From NCBI RefSeq assembly GCF_015354735.1, contig NZ_JACEFJ010000003.1:434001-498000 (forward strand): a DNA stretch of 64,000 nt. The letters are read 5' to 3'. The notes beneath the pieces are model-generated. The model made no database searches. It was not told the DNA's origin and saw only the letters and a list, made by a program, of their open reading frames with translations. Both the position numbers and the translations under genes were made by a program. Position 1 is the stretch's first letter. Every line of letters begins with the position of its first letter. This DNA comes from Pararhodonellum marinum. Lineage in GTDB: Bacteria; Bacteroidota; Bacteroidia; Cytophagales; Cyclobacteriaceae. This document shows positions 1 to 8,931 of this stretch, in pieces.

Positions 1-2
1 CT

Positions 3-812
3 TTGGAAGAACTCAAAGCCACCCAAGCCCAACTTATCCAACAGGAAAAACTCGCCTCTCTCGGTCAGCTTACTGCAGGCATCGCCCATGAGATCAAGAA
101 CCCGCTGAATTTTGTGAATAATTTTTCGGAGGTGTCAATGGAGATGATTGAAGAGATTCAAGACACAAGACTCAAGACACAAGACATAAGACCCAAGACG
201 GAGGAGGACGAAATTGAGGATGAGATTTTGGAGGATATAAAAGCCAATTTGGAGAAAATCCACGAGCATGGTTCTCGGGCAAATGGTATTGTGACATCCA
301 TGCTACAACATTCAAGAGGTGGATCAGGGAAGAAAGAACCGACTGACCTCAATGCCCTTATCAAGGAATATGTCAATCTGAGTTTTCATGGTATGCGGGC
401 AGGAAAGAATCCTGTTAATGTAGATATCCAATTGGACTTGGATGACAGGATCGACAAAGTCCACCTGATTGGAGAAGATTTTAGCCGGGTGATTTTGAAC
501 TTATGCAATAATGCTTTCGATGCCCTTCGGGCAACAGTTGAAATCCGACCACCGAAACTTACAATTAGGACAAAACTCCAATCAGAAAAACTCCTGATCG
601 AAGTTGAAGACAACGGCCCTGGCATCCCTGACGACATCAAGGACAAAATCCTGCAGCCTTTCTTTACGACCAAAAAAGGAACTGAGGGAACTGGTCTTGG
701 GCTGAGTATTACAAATGATATTATTAAAGCCCACGGGGGAGAATTAAGCGTGTTGAGTAAAGTTGGAACAGGAACGAAGTTTATCATTCAATTACCAATA
801 CAACCAAAGTGA
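3..812 (+). CDS. Sensor histidine kinase, 3' part (5' end outside window)
   Basis: The visible 269 residues are the cytoplasmic transmitter of a histidine kinase; the input domain lies upstream of the window. A short coiled coil leads into the dimerisation helix with the phospho-accepting His (visible residue 29, in GIAHEIKNP). The ATP-binding domain follows, with N box (NLCNNAFDAL), G1 box (DNGPGIPDD), F box (FFTTK) and G2 box (GTGLGLS). It should autophosphorylate and pass phosphate to an unknown partner, since no response regulator is adjacent. The linker after the first HisKA helix is encoded by six tandem heptanucleotides (159-200). Its stop codon overlaps the next kinase gene by one base, suggesting co-transcription. 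The TTG at base 3 is only the first codon in frame, not a supported start. Confidence 0.9.
   Translation: MEELKATQAQLIQQEKLASLGQLTAGIAHEIKNPLNFVNNFSEVSMEMIEEIQDTRLKTQDIRPKTEEDEIEDEILEDIKANLEKIHEHGSRANGIVTSMLQHSRGGSGKKEPTDLNALIKEYVNLSFHGMRAGKNPVNVDIQLDLDDRIDKVHLIGEDFSRVILNLCNNAFDALRATVEIRPPKLTIRTKLQSEKLLIEVEDNGPGIPDDIKDKILQPFFTTKKGTEGTGLGLSITNDIIKAHGGELSVLSKVGTGTKFIIQLPIQPK
159..200 (+). repeat. Heptanucleotide tandem repeat in kinase 1 (six units)
   Basis: Six consecutive 7-base units with consensus CAAGACA lie inside the coding region and encode a charged linker (QDTRLKTQDIRPKTEE). Units differ at one or two positions. Six units give 42 bases, which keeps frame; gain or loss of one unit would not. 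Confidence 0.9.
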
Positions 813-2800
813 TGAAGCAAAGAATTTTAATGGTTTTGTTTTTCTTTTTGATCCAGGATTATTGCCTTGGTCAAAACCTAAGGCAATTGGACAGAAGAAT
901 TGATAGTCTGCAAATTCAATATAAAAATGCCTCTTTGGATTCTGTCAGAGTTCAGACGGCCATAAAATTAATGGCTGTGTTGGGCAACAAAGCTTGGATT
1001 GCAACCAATACGGGTCAATTTGCTGGGGCTTATGAAGCCTTCAGGAAGGCTTTTGATTTTTGGGAAAATCCAGAAACCATCAAACTTTTTGAGAAAGTCA
1101 AGCATGATAATGAATATGAAAAAAGCTACTGGAGCATTCTTGCCAATTTAACTTTTAATTATGGCCACCTGATGGGGGCAACAGGAAATATCGAAGAGAG
1201 GCTTTACTACTATCAAAAAGCTTATCAGATAGCCAAAGAACAGGAAGATATGATGAATACTGTTTTTTCCTTAACTGGATTGGCCTTTGTATATCTCACG
1301 AATAATGAATTGGATTCAGCTCAGATGAAAATTGAAGAAGCAAGGTCCTATCCACCGGAATTATACAATTTCGAAGGATATCCTGAAATTAAATACATTG
1401 ATGGTGCAATCAAGCTTAGATTGAAGCTGTATGAACCTGCATTAAACGCTTTTTGGGATGGTCTTGAGGATGCCATTGAAAAGAACTATCCTGTGGGCAA
1501 AGCCACAAATAATCTTGGATTATCAGAGACCTACAGATATCTCAATAATATGGATTCCAGTTACTTTTTTGCAAGACAATCCATAAATGAATTAAGGAGA
1601 ATCCGAGAGATCCAGATGTTTGAAATAGATATTGCCTCGGCTTATCAAAACCTTTACGGGCATTTTCGTCATTTTAACCAGCCTGACAGTGCATTCAGAT
1701 ATTTGGAACAGGCTCAGGTAGAAAGATCAGTTTTGACCAAAAGAAAGTTTGCCAATATGGCTGCTTTTCAACAAGTTCTCTTGATCAGAGAACGAGAACT
1801 CGCAAACCTCGAAAAAGAAAATCTTGCTATTCAGAGTAGATACCGAACTTATTTATTTGTGTTTGTACTGATTGTATTTTTGTTCATAGGGGGCATCCTT
1901 ATTCGTGCCAATCGCCAAAAACAAAAAGCTAACCTGCTGCTTGCCAGGCAAAAAGAGGAAATTCAATCCGCTTTGCATCAGCTCAAATCCACCCAAGCCC
2001 AACTCATCCAATCCGAAAAAATGGCAAGCCTCGGGGAACTGACTGCCGGCATTGCCCATGAGATCCAGAATCCGTTGAATTTTGTGAATAACTTTTCGGA
2101 GGTGAGTGCGGAGTTGGTGGAAGAGGTAAAAAGTGAAAGGTCAAAGGTGGAAGGTGAAAGGGATGAAATTCTTGAAGGCGAATTGTTGGATGATATTGCT
2201 CAAAATCTCGAGAAGATCAATCACCACGGCAAGCGGGCAGATGCCATAGTTAAGGGGATGTTGGAGCATAGCAAAACCGGTTCGGGGGAGAAAGAACTGA
2301 CCGACATCAATAAACTGGCAGGGGAATATCTGAACCTTGCCTACCAAAGCTTCAGATCCAAGAACAAAGAGGTTGAAATCGAGCTGATCACAGAACTTGA
2401 TCCAGCAATCCCCAAAATAGAATTGGTCCGAGCCGATATCGGCAAGGTATTGTTGAATATTCTTAATAATGCTTTTTATGCTTGTACTTCAACTTCAATC
2501 AGTACTGACACTTCCAAATTCGATATTCCCTTAAATCATCCGACCGTTGGTATTACCACCAAAAACCTTGGCGACTCAATCCAGATCTCGATTTCTGACA
2601 ACGGCCCCGGCATCCCCGACTCCATCAAAGACAAAATCTTTCAACCTTTCTTTACCACCAAGCCAACGGGTTCTGGAACTGGATTAGGCCTGTCTCTGAG
2701 CTATGATATTGTGAAGGCGCATGGTGGGGCAAATCACGGTGGAATCGAAAGAGGGAGAATCCACAATGATTACCGTTTATCTCCCAATTTTATAAATTAA
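812..2800 (+). CDS. TPR-containing membrane histidine kinase with frameshifted C-terminus
   Basis: A predicted signal peptide (residues 1-20, ending CLGQ) is followed by an extracytoplasmic alpha-helical TPR-like region (about 40-340), one membrane helix (about 345-365), a coiled coil, HisKA (His near residue 416 in GIAHEIQNP) and an ATPase domain with N, G1, F and G2 boxes. ATG 812 was preferred over the in-frame GTG at 809. The end is abnormal: after the G2 box the frame runs into a non-homologous tail. The alternative frame reads ITVESKEGESTMITVYLPIL and stops at 2793-2795, as expected for this family. One extra base near 2730 explains this, by comparison with the paralogue at 13.3-15.5 kb. 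Only the last strand of the ATPase domain is affected, so activity may persist. A sequencing error cannot be excluded. Confidence 0.88.
   Translation: MKQRILMVLFFFLIQDYCLGQNLRQLDRRIDSLQIQYKNASLDSVRVQTAIKLMAVLGNKAWIATNTGQFAGAYEAFRKAFDFWENPETIKLFEKVKHDNEYEKSYWSILANLTFNYGHLMGATGNIEERLYYYQKAYQIAKEQEDMMNTVFSLTGLAFVYLTNNELDSAQMKIEEARSYPPELYNFEGYPEIKYIDGAIKLRLKLYEPALNAFWDGLEDAIEKNYPVGKATNNLGLSETYRYLNNMDSSYFFARQSINELRRIREIQMFEIDIASAYQNLYGHFRHFNQPDSAFRYLEQAQVERSVLTKRKFANMAAFQQVLLIRERELANLEKENLAIQSRYRTYLFVFVLIVFLFIGGILIRANRQKQKANLLLARQKEEIQSALHQLKSTQAQLIQSEKMASLGELTAGIAHEIQNPLNFVNNFSEVSAELVEEVKSERSKVEGERDEILEGELLDDIAQNLEKINHHGKRADAIVKGMLEHSKTGSGEKELTDINKLAGEYLNLAYQSFRSKNKEVEIELITELDPAIPKIELVRADIGKVLLNILNNAFYACTSTSISTDTSKFDIPLNHPTVGITTKNLGDSIQISISDNGPGIPDSIKDKIFQPFFTTKPTGSGTGLGLSLSYDIVKAHGGANHGGIERGRIHNDYRLSPNFIN
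2128..2162 (+). repeat. Heptanucleotide tandem repeat in kinase 2 (site A, five units)
   Basis: Five degenerate 7-base units, consensus GAAAGGT, lie in the linker after the first HisKA helix and encode KSERSKVEGERD. The site corresponds to the repeat at 159-200 in kinase 1. A weaker two-unit trace of the AAATTCN repeat lies at 2516-2529 (site B). Confidence 0.8.
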
Positions 2801-3217
2801 ATTCCACTTATTTCCATTGATTTTGACAAGACATCCGGTAGTTCATCTCGTCTACATTTTTCAAACTAAGTAAAAGGTATTTTCAATTGAAGACAATCAA
2901 GAATTTTTTTGATTATGTTACTAATTTTCAGTACTTTATATGTAATATAGCATATCATAACCTTTTAAAATCGAAAAGGAAAATTACTTTTAGTTTGGCT
3001 GCAATTTGATTGAGTCCTAAGCATGTTTTTAAATCAAAAAAAGAAGTAAATCAGGATATTACGCTAAGATTATCATTGATTAGTTTAAGTTTTTCAATGA
3101 TTGAATACCGCATTGCATTCTCAAGGAACTTCACTTATGGTTTAAAGCAAAAAGCATAGAAATTCAGAATTTATTTCAATCCATAATAGGATAACAAAAG
3201 GTATGATCAAACCATGA
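2801..3217. other. AT-rich intergenic region, no gene seen
   Basis: These 417 bases between two kinase genes are very AT-rich and hold no convincing ORF on either strand. I saw no clear terminator hairpin. The following kinase probably has its own promoter here, but no confident match to the Bacteroidota consensus was found. Confidence 0.5.
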
Positions 3218-4594
3218 ATGAATATGGAACTGACAAAAGACTTAGAGGAAGAACTGAAACAGCTGTATGAAATATTCTTTGAAAGCCTGTTTCATGTGGA
3301 TACAAAAAGATACATGTCATTTATGACTGATGACTTTAAACAAATCGGCACCACTCTGGAAGAGGTATGGTTTAGTAAAAATGAATCGGGAAAATATTTG
3401 GAGAAAAATGTGGGACCCGTGGCAGGGAAAATTGAATTTAGAAACAGGGATATCAACATGGAAGCAGTCGATAACCTCATGGTCATCATTGAGCAAGCTG
3501 ATTGTTTTGTGAATATTGATGGCATATGGGCCTATTATGATAAGGTAAGGGTATCTTCATTATTGCAAAAAAAAGAAACAGATTGGAAGTTTGTTCAGCA
3601 GCATATTTCATTTCCTGATTGCAGAACGGATCAAGGACAAACCGTTGCTCTTGAGAAAATTACAGCTGAAAACATTCAACTGAGAGATGCAGTAAAGCGA
3701 AGAACGGTTGATTTGGAAAATACAAATCAAGAACTTGAAAACACCATTTTGAAGCTTAAATCAACCCAATCCCAACTCATCCAATCTGAAAAAATGGCTT
3801 CCCTTGGCCAATTGACAGCCGGAATTGCACATGAGATCCAGAATCCGCTCAATTTTGTAAATAATTTTTCTGAGGTAAGTGCCGAATTGGTAGAAGAGTT
3901 AAAAGTTGAAAGGTCAAAGGTGGACGGTAAAAGGGATGAAATTCTTGAAGGCGAATTATTGGATGATATTGCTCAAAATCTCGAGAAGATCAATCACCAC
4001 GGCAAGCGGGCAGATGCGATTGTAAAGGGGATGCTCGAGCATAGCAAAACCGGTTCGGGTGAGAAAGAACTGACCGACATCAATAAACTGGCAGGGGAAT
4101 ATCTGAACCTTGCCTACCAAAGCTTCAAATCCAAAAATGAAGGGGTTGACATCAAGTTGATCAGTGACTTTGATCCATCGCTACCAAAGATGGAAATCGT
4201 CCGTTCGGATATTGGTAAGGTGCTGTTGAATATCCTCAACAATGCATTCTACGCCTGTACTTCGACTTCGATCAGTACTGACCCTTCGAAATTCGACATT
4301 CAAAATTCTAAATTCGATATTCAAAAAAAACCTCAAGTCACTGTTACTACCAAAAATTCAGGAAATACAATCCAGATATCGGTAAGCGACAACGGCTTAG
4401 GTATCCCCCACTCCATCAAAGACAAAATCTTCCAGCCTTTCTTTACCACCAAGCCTTCCGGACAGGGAACTGGTTTGGGTTTGTCTTTGAGCCATGACAT
4501 CATAAAAGCGCATGGGGGAACTATCGAAGTCACATCCGAAGACAATGAAGGGTCAACATTTTTTGTCATTTTGCCCGTACAAAAAAATCATTGA
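3218..4594 (+). CDS. Soluble histidine kinase with NTF2-like N-terminal domain
   Basis: No signal peptide or membrane helix is visible, so this is probably a cytoplasmic sensor. Residues 1-140 resemble an NTF2/SnoaL-like fold of the kind used for small-ligand binding (conserved pieces EFRNRDINM and WKFVQQHISFP). A coiled coil (about 145-185), HisKA (His near residue 205) and a complete ATPase domain follow. The N-terminal domain is clearly homologous to that of the truncated protein at 10.9 kb. The transmitter is almost identical in DNA to kinase 2, pointing to recent duplication or gene conversion. Two heptanucleotide repeats lie in the coding region. The ATG at 3214 is in another frame and was not used. 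The ligand is unknown and no partner regulator is adjacent. Confidence 0.88.
   Translation: MNMELTKDLEEELKQLYEIFFESLFHVDTKRYMSFMTDDFKQIGTTLEEVWFSKNESGKYLEKNVGPVAGKIEFRNRDINMEAVDNLMVIIEQADCFVNIDGIWAYYDKVRVSSLLQKKETDWKFVQQHISFPDCRTDQGQTVALEKITAENIQLRDAVKRRTVDLENTNQELENTILKLKSTQSQLIQSEKMASLGQLTAGIAHEIQNPLNFVNNFSEVSAELVEELKVERSKVDGKRDEILEGELLDDIAQNLEKINHHGKRADAIVKGMLEHSKTGSGEKELTDINKLAGEYLNLAYQSFKSKNEGVDIKLISDFDPSLPKMEIVRSDIGKVLLNILNNAFYACTSTSISTDPSKFDIQNSKFDIQKKPQVTVTTKNSGNTIQISVSDNGLGIPHSIKDKIFQPFFTTKPSGQGTGLGLSLSHDIIKAHGGTIEVTSEDNEGSTFFVILPVQKNH
3901..3935 (+). repeat. Heptanucleotide tandem repeat in kinase 3 (site A, five units)
   Basis: Five degenerate 7-base units, close to GAAAGGT, lie at the same linker position as the repeats of the other three kinases. 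Confidence 0.75.
4289..4323 (+). repeat. Heptanucleotide tandem repeat in kinase 3 (site B, five units)
   Basis: Five 7-base units of consensus AAATTCN encode the peptide KFDIQNSKFDIQ. They lie between the N box and the G1 box of the ATPase domain, a loop that tolerates insertions. A further unit of similar type may precede at 4282-4288. Confidence 0.85.
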
Positions 4595-5103
4595 TTGAGC
4601 TATCCCAATCTTTAATTAAACGGCTAATGCCCTGAAATGTAAGTGATAGCAATTGGTATTGGACTTTTTTAGTGCTACTTGAGCAGTTCAAGATAAACCT
4701 AAAACCAATTGCCCACTGCGTTTTTCTGTAAAGTCTAAACCTTTGAAAAACCAAATTTGATCCAATGTGAAGTGCCACAAAGCAAATTAGTAAAATATGC
4801 CAAAAAAAAATACCTAAAAAGGCAAGATAATAACCACAATAAATTGATTAAAAACTATTCATTAATAGTTTGGATTAAACTTTTCCCTCATTTCATTGAA
4901 CGATAGTCAAGTTCATGTTTTTCAAACTTTTTTATTTGGAATTTCTCTGGAAAAACAAATAGAAATATTGTTTAAATTTAATTGAAAGCAACTGATAATG
5001 AGTGCTTTAAATATTGTGTTCGATAGAGGGTATTTCCCTATTGTAATTTTCTCCAATAAGAATAAGAATTCAACTTAAATGATTTTTCCTAACCTTTTGT
5101 ACT
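4595..5103. other. AT-rich intergenic region with long-range inverted repeat
   Basis: These 509 bases hold no convincing gene. The only ORF noted is antisense and featureless. An inverted repeat (4649-4660 with 4701-4712) is the one structured element seen. Confidence 0.5.
4649..4712. repeat. Inverted repeat, 11 of 12 bases, 40-base spacer
   Basis: The arms are 4649-4660 and 4701-4712; the first nine bases (GCAATTGGT / ACCAATTGC) match perfectly. It lies about 55 bases after a kinase stop codon. There is no T-run, so it is not a standard terminator. Function unknown. Confidence 0.45.
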
Positions 5104-6741
5104 ATGAAGAAAAGTTCCAAAGCCTGTTGTTTCCTTTCTATCGGATTGTGTTTGATCCTTTTGGGCAATAGTTGCAATTACTACAAACCTGTAACCCGAT
5201 CCGTCTCTGCTTCGGCAGAAGATAAAGGGGATGATATGAAAAGTTTGAGAACAAAAACATTTATTTTGAGGACGCCTAATGGAGATTTTCTTCTACGAAA
5301 TTTCACCATAGAACCTAAGGAGCAAATTGTAAAAGGAACCCTCTCTTCAATTCCACCGGAACATTTAGTATATGTAAATGACGTAAAGAAAACGTACCAG
5401 TATACAAAAAGCCAGCAAGAGGTACTCGAAGAAGTCCATTTGTACACTGAAAGGAACTTTACTGAAAATCTAGGGGAACAGATTATTCTGCCAGTTGATG
5501 ATCTTTTCAAGCTTGAGATCATTGAAAGAGACCAAAGTAGAAGTACTGCTACAACTATTTTATCAGCCTTAGTGATTACTTTGGGTGTTTTTGCTTTGGT
5601 GATGATAATAGCTCTTTTGACCAAGAGTTCCTGCCCTTTTATCAGTGTATATGATGGAGAGGGATATGCATTGCAGGGGGAGACTTTTGGTGGTGCCATT
5701 GTTCCTGCCCTGGCCAGAGAAGATTTTTTGCCTTTGCCACTTGCCCACATCGGACCTGAAGTAAAAATAATGATCAGCAATGAGTTGAAGGAAAGACAAT
5801 ATACTGATTTGGCGGACCTCATTTTGGTATCCCATGACCCAGGGGAGAAAATCATGATGGCTTCCAATGGCAAACTATACAGAGGGAAAAACCTTCATGC
5901 TCCACTGATAGCCAATCTCAACCAAAACCTGGATATGTTATTTCCTCTCACTGCTACAGATAACATAGCCTGTTCCTTCAATGATACCGACCATCCTCCT
6001 GTTAACGAACTCTATCTGGAATTTGAAAAACCCAAAACTGAAAAGGAGCTCAGTTTACTCTTGGACCTGAGAAATTCTTATTGGTTAGAATATGTGATTG
6101 CGGAGTTTTATTCAGCTTTTGGAAACAAATATGCCAAATTTGCGGCCAAGCAAAAGGACAGGTCGCCCGAATTTATTACGGATTGGATGGAATCACAGGA
6201 AATGCTGCTCACTGTGGAAGCTAAAACGGATAAAGGTTGGAAAGAGGTGACTAAATTAAAGACCATTGGCCCACTCATGAACAGAGAAGTGGCTGTTCCC
6301 TTGGAAGGATTTGACTTGAAAGGCGATAAGGTTGAAATCAGGCTTAGAACAGGGTTTATGTTTTGGGAACTGGACAGAATCAACCTGGCTGAAGTCTCCC
6401 CTGTTTCCGAACAGGAAATTCAGTGGATTAAGCCTTCTGAGGCTTATGATGAACATGGACAAGATGTATTGGCTCCTATTTTGAACATGGATGGCCACTA
6501 TCTGGAGCAACACCACATTGGTAATAGAGCTTATTTGACTTATAAGGTGGAGGATTTTGATCCCTTGCAAACCTATGCTGCTTTCTTACTATCCAAAGGG
6601 TATTATGAACCCATAAGGGAGTTTGAGGGCAAGGCGGATAGAAAATTCTTGGTCCAATTCAAAAATCCTCAGGCCCTCCCCTCTTTCAGTTTGAAGCGTT
6701 ATTTGGAAATCAATCAAGAAAACTACCTAAGTGCTCAATAA
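5104..6741 (+). CDS. Lipoprotein of unknown function with internal membrane helix
   Basis: A lipoprotein signal ends in the lipobox LGNSC, with the lipidated Cys at residue 24. A strong hydrophobic helix follows at about residues 152-172, immediately before the motif SSCPFISVYDGEGYALQGE. The remaining 370 residues show alternating beta-strand-like patterns and no catalytic motif I recognise. I cannot assign a family. The gene lies only 6 bases upstream of a radical SAM gene, so the two are almost certainly co-transcribed. The protein may be a partner or substrate of that enzyme, although this is inference from position only. Having both a lipid anchor and a membrane helix in the middle is unusual. 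Confidence 0.85.
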   Translation: MKKSSKACCFLSIGLCLILLGNSCNYYKPVTRSVSASAEDKGDDMKSLRTKTFILRTPNGDFLLRNFTIEPKEQIVKGTLSSIPPEHLVYVNDVKKTYQYTKSQQEVLEEVHLYTERNFTENLGEQIILPVDDLFKLEIIERDQSRSTATTILSALVITLGVFALVMIIALLTKSSCPFISVYDGEGYALQGETFGGAIVPALAREDFLPLPLAHIGPEVKIMISNELKERQYTDLADLILVSHDPGEKIMMASNGKLYRGKNLHAPLIANLNQNLDMLFPLTATDNIACSFNDTDHPPVNELYLEFEKPKTEKELSLLLDLRNSYWLEYVIAEFYSAFGNKYAKFAAKQKDRSPEFITDWMESQEMLLTVEAKTDKGWKEVTKLKTIGPLMNREVAVPLEGFDLKGDKVEIRLRTGFMFWELDRINLAEVSPVSEQEIQWIKPSEAYDEHGQDVLAPILNMDGHYLEQHHIGNRAYLTYKVEDFDPLQTYAAFLLSKGYYEPIREFEGKADRKFLVQFKNPQALPSFSLKRYLEINQENYLSAQ

Positions 6742-6747
6742 TATCCT

Positions 6748-7968
6748 ATGGAAGTGTTAAAATCAACTGCAGAGGAAAAGTCAACAAAGAACATTTTTCC
6801 TGAATTTCATAAGCCAACATATTCTTCCAGACCCAACAGCTTTACTGAATTTTGGGTAAGGAAATGGATCAGGTTGCATATGTTATGGATGGCTATTAAA
6901 ATCTATGGTTCCATTAAAAAAGTAAAAAGGGTATTTGTTGCCTTTGATGAGTTCAGGTTTAAAATGTTTGCGGGAAAAAGAAAATTTGGTGTAAAAAACG
7001 GGAAATATTGGTTTGGGCTTTACCTTCCCCCTTTTCCTTCCAAAAACTTTGATCGATATGTCCAAACAGAAATGAACCGTTATGTTCCCCATAGCCGCCC
7101 AGTCAATGCCTACCAACAGATCAACTATGCCATCACCACCAAATGTCCCATGCGCTGTGAACACTGTTTCGAATGGGATAACTTAAATCTGAAGGAAACT
7201 TTCAGTTTGGAGGAACTTAAATCAATTGTCAGTCAACTTCAACAAAAAGGGGTTGGACAGATCTCATTGAGCGGCGGTGAACCCATGGCCCGGTTTAAGG
7301 ACATGCTTGAATTGATTCGTGATGCGGAAAAAAGCACCCCATTTTGGGTTTTGACCTCAGGTTTTAACCTGGACGAAGACAAGGCCAAAAAATTGAAAGA
7401 AGCTGGAGCTACAGGAGTCATTGTGAGTTTGGATCATTTTGACCCGGATAGTCACAATATTTTCAGAGGACATCCACAGGCATTTCAGTTGGCCGAAAGG
7501 GCCGCCTATGCCAGCAACAAGGCCGGTTTGGTATTGGCCATTTCCCTTTGTGTGACAAGAGAAACCGCAAATGCTGCCTTTTTGATCCAGCATGCATCGC
7601 TTGCTGCCAAATGGGGATGCGATTTTATCCAGTGGCTGGAACCGAAGCCCGAAGGGCATTACAGAGGCAAAGAGGTCACTTTGAGTCAAGAGCAGATCAA
7701 TGAAATGGAGAGCGTATATGTGTCCCTCAACCAGGATAAAACCTACAACCATATTCCACATCTCATGTATCATGGCTATTATCAGAGGAGAATGGGCTGT
7801 TTGTCGGGCGGAAAATTCAGTTTTTATATCGATGCAAGAGGAATGGTACATTCCTGTCCATTCTGCCACTCTTCTGATTTCAAAATCACAGAATGGTTGG
7901 AAGCCAATGACACCAATAAGATACCTGTAACGGCTTGTAAATCATACACTTCTGAAACAAGTTGCTGA
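6748..7968 (+). CDS. Radical SAM protein with C-terminal Cys-rich region
   Basis: The CxxxCxxC motif that binds the catalytic 4Fe-4S cluster is present as CPMRCEHC (Cys133, 137, 140), followed by the SAM-binding LSGGEPM motif. The C-terminal third has further cysteines (around GCLSGGKF, CPFCH and two Cys near the end, the last residue being Cys406). This suggests a SPASM-like auxiliary cluster domain. Such enzymes often modify peptides or proteins, but the substrate here is unknown. About 110 N-terminal residues precede the radical SAM core, with basic and aromatic-rich sequence of unknown role. The gene follows the lipoprotein gene by 6 bases. A hairpin with a T-run follows the stop codon. 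Confidence 0.88.
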   Translation: MEVLKSTAEEKSTKNIFPEFHKPTYSSRPNSFTEFWVRKWIRLHMLWMAIKIYGSIKKVKRVFVAFDEFRFKMFAGKRKFGVKNGKYWFGLYLPPFPSKNFDRYVQTEMNRYVPHSRPVNAYQQINYAITTKCPMRCEHCFEWDNLNLKETFSLEELKSIVSQLQQKGVGQISLSGGEPMARFKDMLELIRDAEKSTPFWVLTSGFNLDEDKAKKLKEAGATGVIVSLDHFDPDSHNIFRGHPQAFQLAERAAYASNKAGLVLAISLCVTRETANAAFLIQHASLAAKWGCDFIQWLEPKPEGHYRGKEVTLSQEQINEMESVYVSLNQDKTYNHIPHLMYHGYYQRRMGCLSGGKFSFYIDARGMVHSCPFCHSSDFKITEWLEANDTNKIPVTACKSYTSETSC

Positions 7969-7995
7969 TGAATTGATTAGAATAATTTTTTTACC

Positions 7996-8017
7996 AAAGG
8001 AATGGTATGTTTCCTTT
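7996..8017 (+). terminator. Probable terminator after radical SAM gene
   Basis: Arms AAAGGAA (7996-8002) and TTCCTTT (8011-8017) enclose an 8-base loop and are followed by a run of T. The stem is short and AT-rich, so it may be weak. Confidence 0.5.
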
Positions 8018-8141
8018 TTTTAAAAGTTTGATAGTTTATATTAATGAGCTGAATTTTTAAAACATGATAAACATCATAAAATCAAAGGATTATCATTGGT
8101 ATTTTTGATCATTATTCTTTTCAATTTTGGTATTGGACAAT

Positions 8142-8921
8142 ATGAAAATTGGTTTTTTAAATATTAAAGACAATACGTTCTTAACCGAAATCGGAGAGAT
8201 TTGGCGGTTTACCATGCGGTTTTTCAGAGAAATAAATAAACCCAAACAGGAATATGAGGAATTTGTCCATCAGTGTTTTTGGATTGGCTACAAAACATTG
8301 ACATTGGTAGGCATCACCGCTTTTATCATGGGCTTGGTCTTGACCATACAATCCCGACCTACCTTGGTTGAGTTCGGTGCGGAGTCGCTTTTGCCAGCCA
8401 TGGTATCAGTATCTTTGATCAGGGAAATAGCCCCTGTGATCACTGCATTGATATGTGCCGGCAAAATCGGTTCTGGTATCGGAGCGGAACTGGGATCGAT
8501 GCGGGTAACGGAACAGATTGATGCCATGGAGGTTTCCGGAACCAATCCATTCAAATACCTGGTCGTGACCCGTGTGATGGCAGCCACCCTGATGGTCCCT
8601 GTCCTATCCAGTATGGCCAATGCCATAGCACTATATGGAGGGTATCTGGGTGTGAATATTCGCGGGCAGGTAAGCTGGCACCTGTATTGGTTTCAGGTAT
8701 TTGATGCTTTGAGTTTTGGAGACATCATTCCCGCAATCATAAAAACTTTCTTTTTTGGATTTGCCATAGGCATCATAGGATGTTTTAAAGGATATTATTC
8801 CAAAAAAGGCACAGAGGGCGTAGGCCGATCAGCCACGACGGCGGTGATTGTGGCTTCCTTATTGGTATTTATCATAGATTTAATAGCGGTTCAAATCACT
8901 GATTTACTTGGACTCACCTAA
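8142..8921 (+). CDS. mlaE: MlaE-family ABC transporter permease
   Basis: This is an inner-membrane permease of the Mla/MCE lipid transport family, with about five membrane helices. The conserved REIAPVITALICAGKIGSGIGAEL region and the EQIDAMEVSGTNP signature are characteristic. It should form the membrane core of a complex moving phospholipids between inner and outer membrane. I chose ATG 8142; an in-frame TTG at 8127 would add five residues but is less likely. The ATPase gene follows 10 bases downstream and the MCE gene after it, giving the normal operon order. Confidence 0.93.
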   Translation: MKIGFLNIKDNTFLTEIGEIWRFTMRFFREINKPKQEYEEFVHQCFWIGYKTLTLVGITAFIMGLVLTIQSRPTLVEFGAESLLPAMVSVSLIREIAPVITALICAGKIGSGIGAELGSMRVTEQIDAMEVSGTNPFKYLVVTRVMAATLMVPVLSSMANAIALYGGYLGVNIRGQVSWHLYWFQVFDALSFGDIIPAIIKTFFFGFAIGIIGCFKGYYSKKGTEGVGRSATTAVIVASLLVFIIDLIAVQITDLLGLT

Positions 8922-8931
8922 ATGAAAAAAT

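Noticed and set aside
5181-5873. Long minus-strand ORF (230 codons) within the lipoprotein gene
   Set aside because: It is antisense to a well-supported coding region, has no signal, motif or start context, and its residue composition is that of a reverse-frame shadow.
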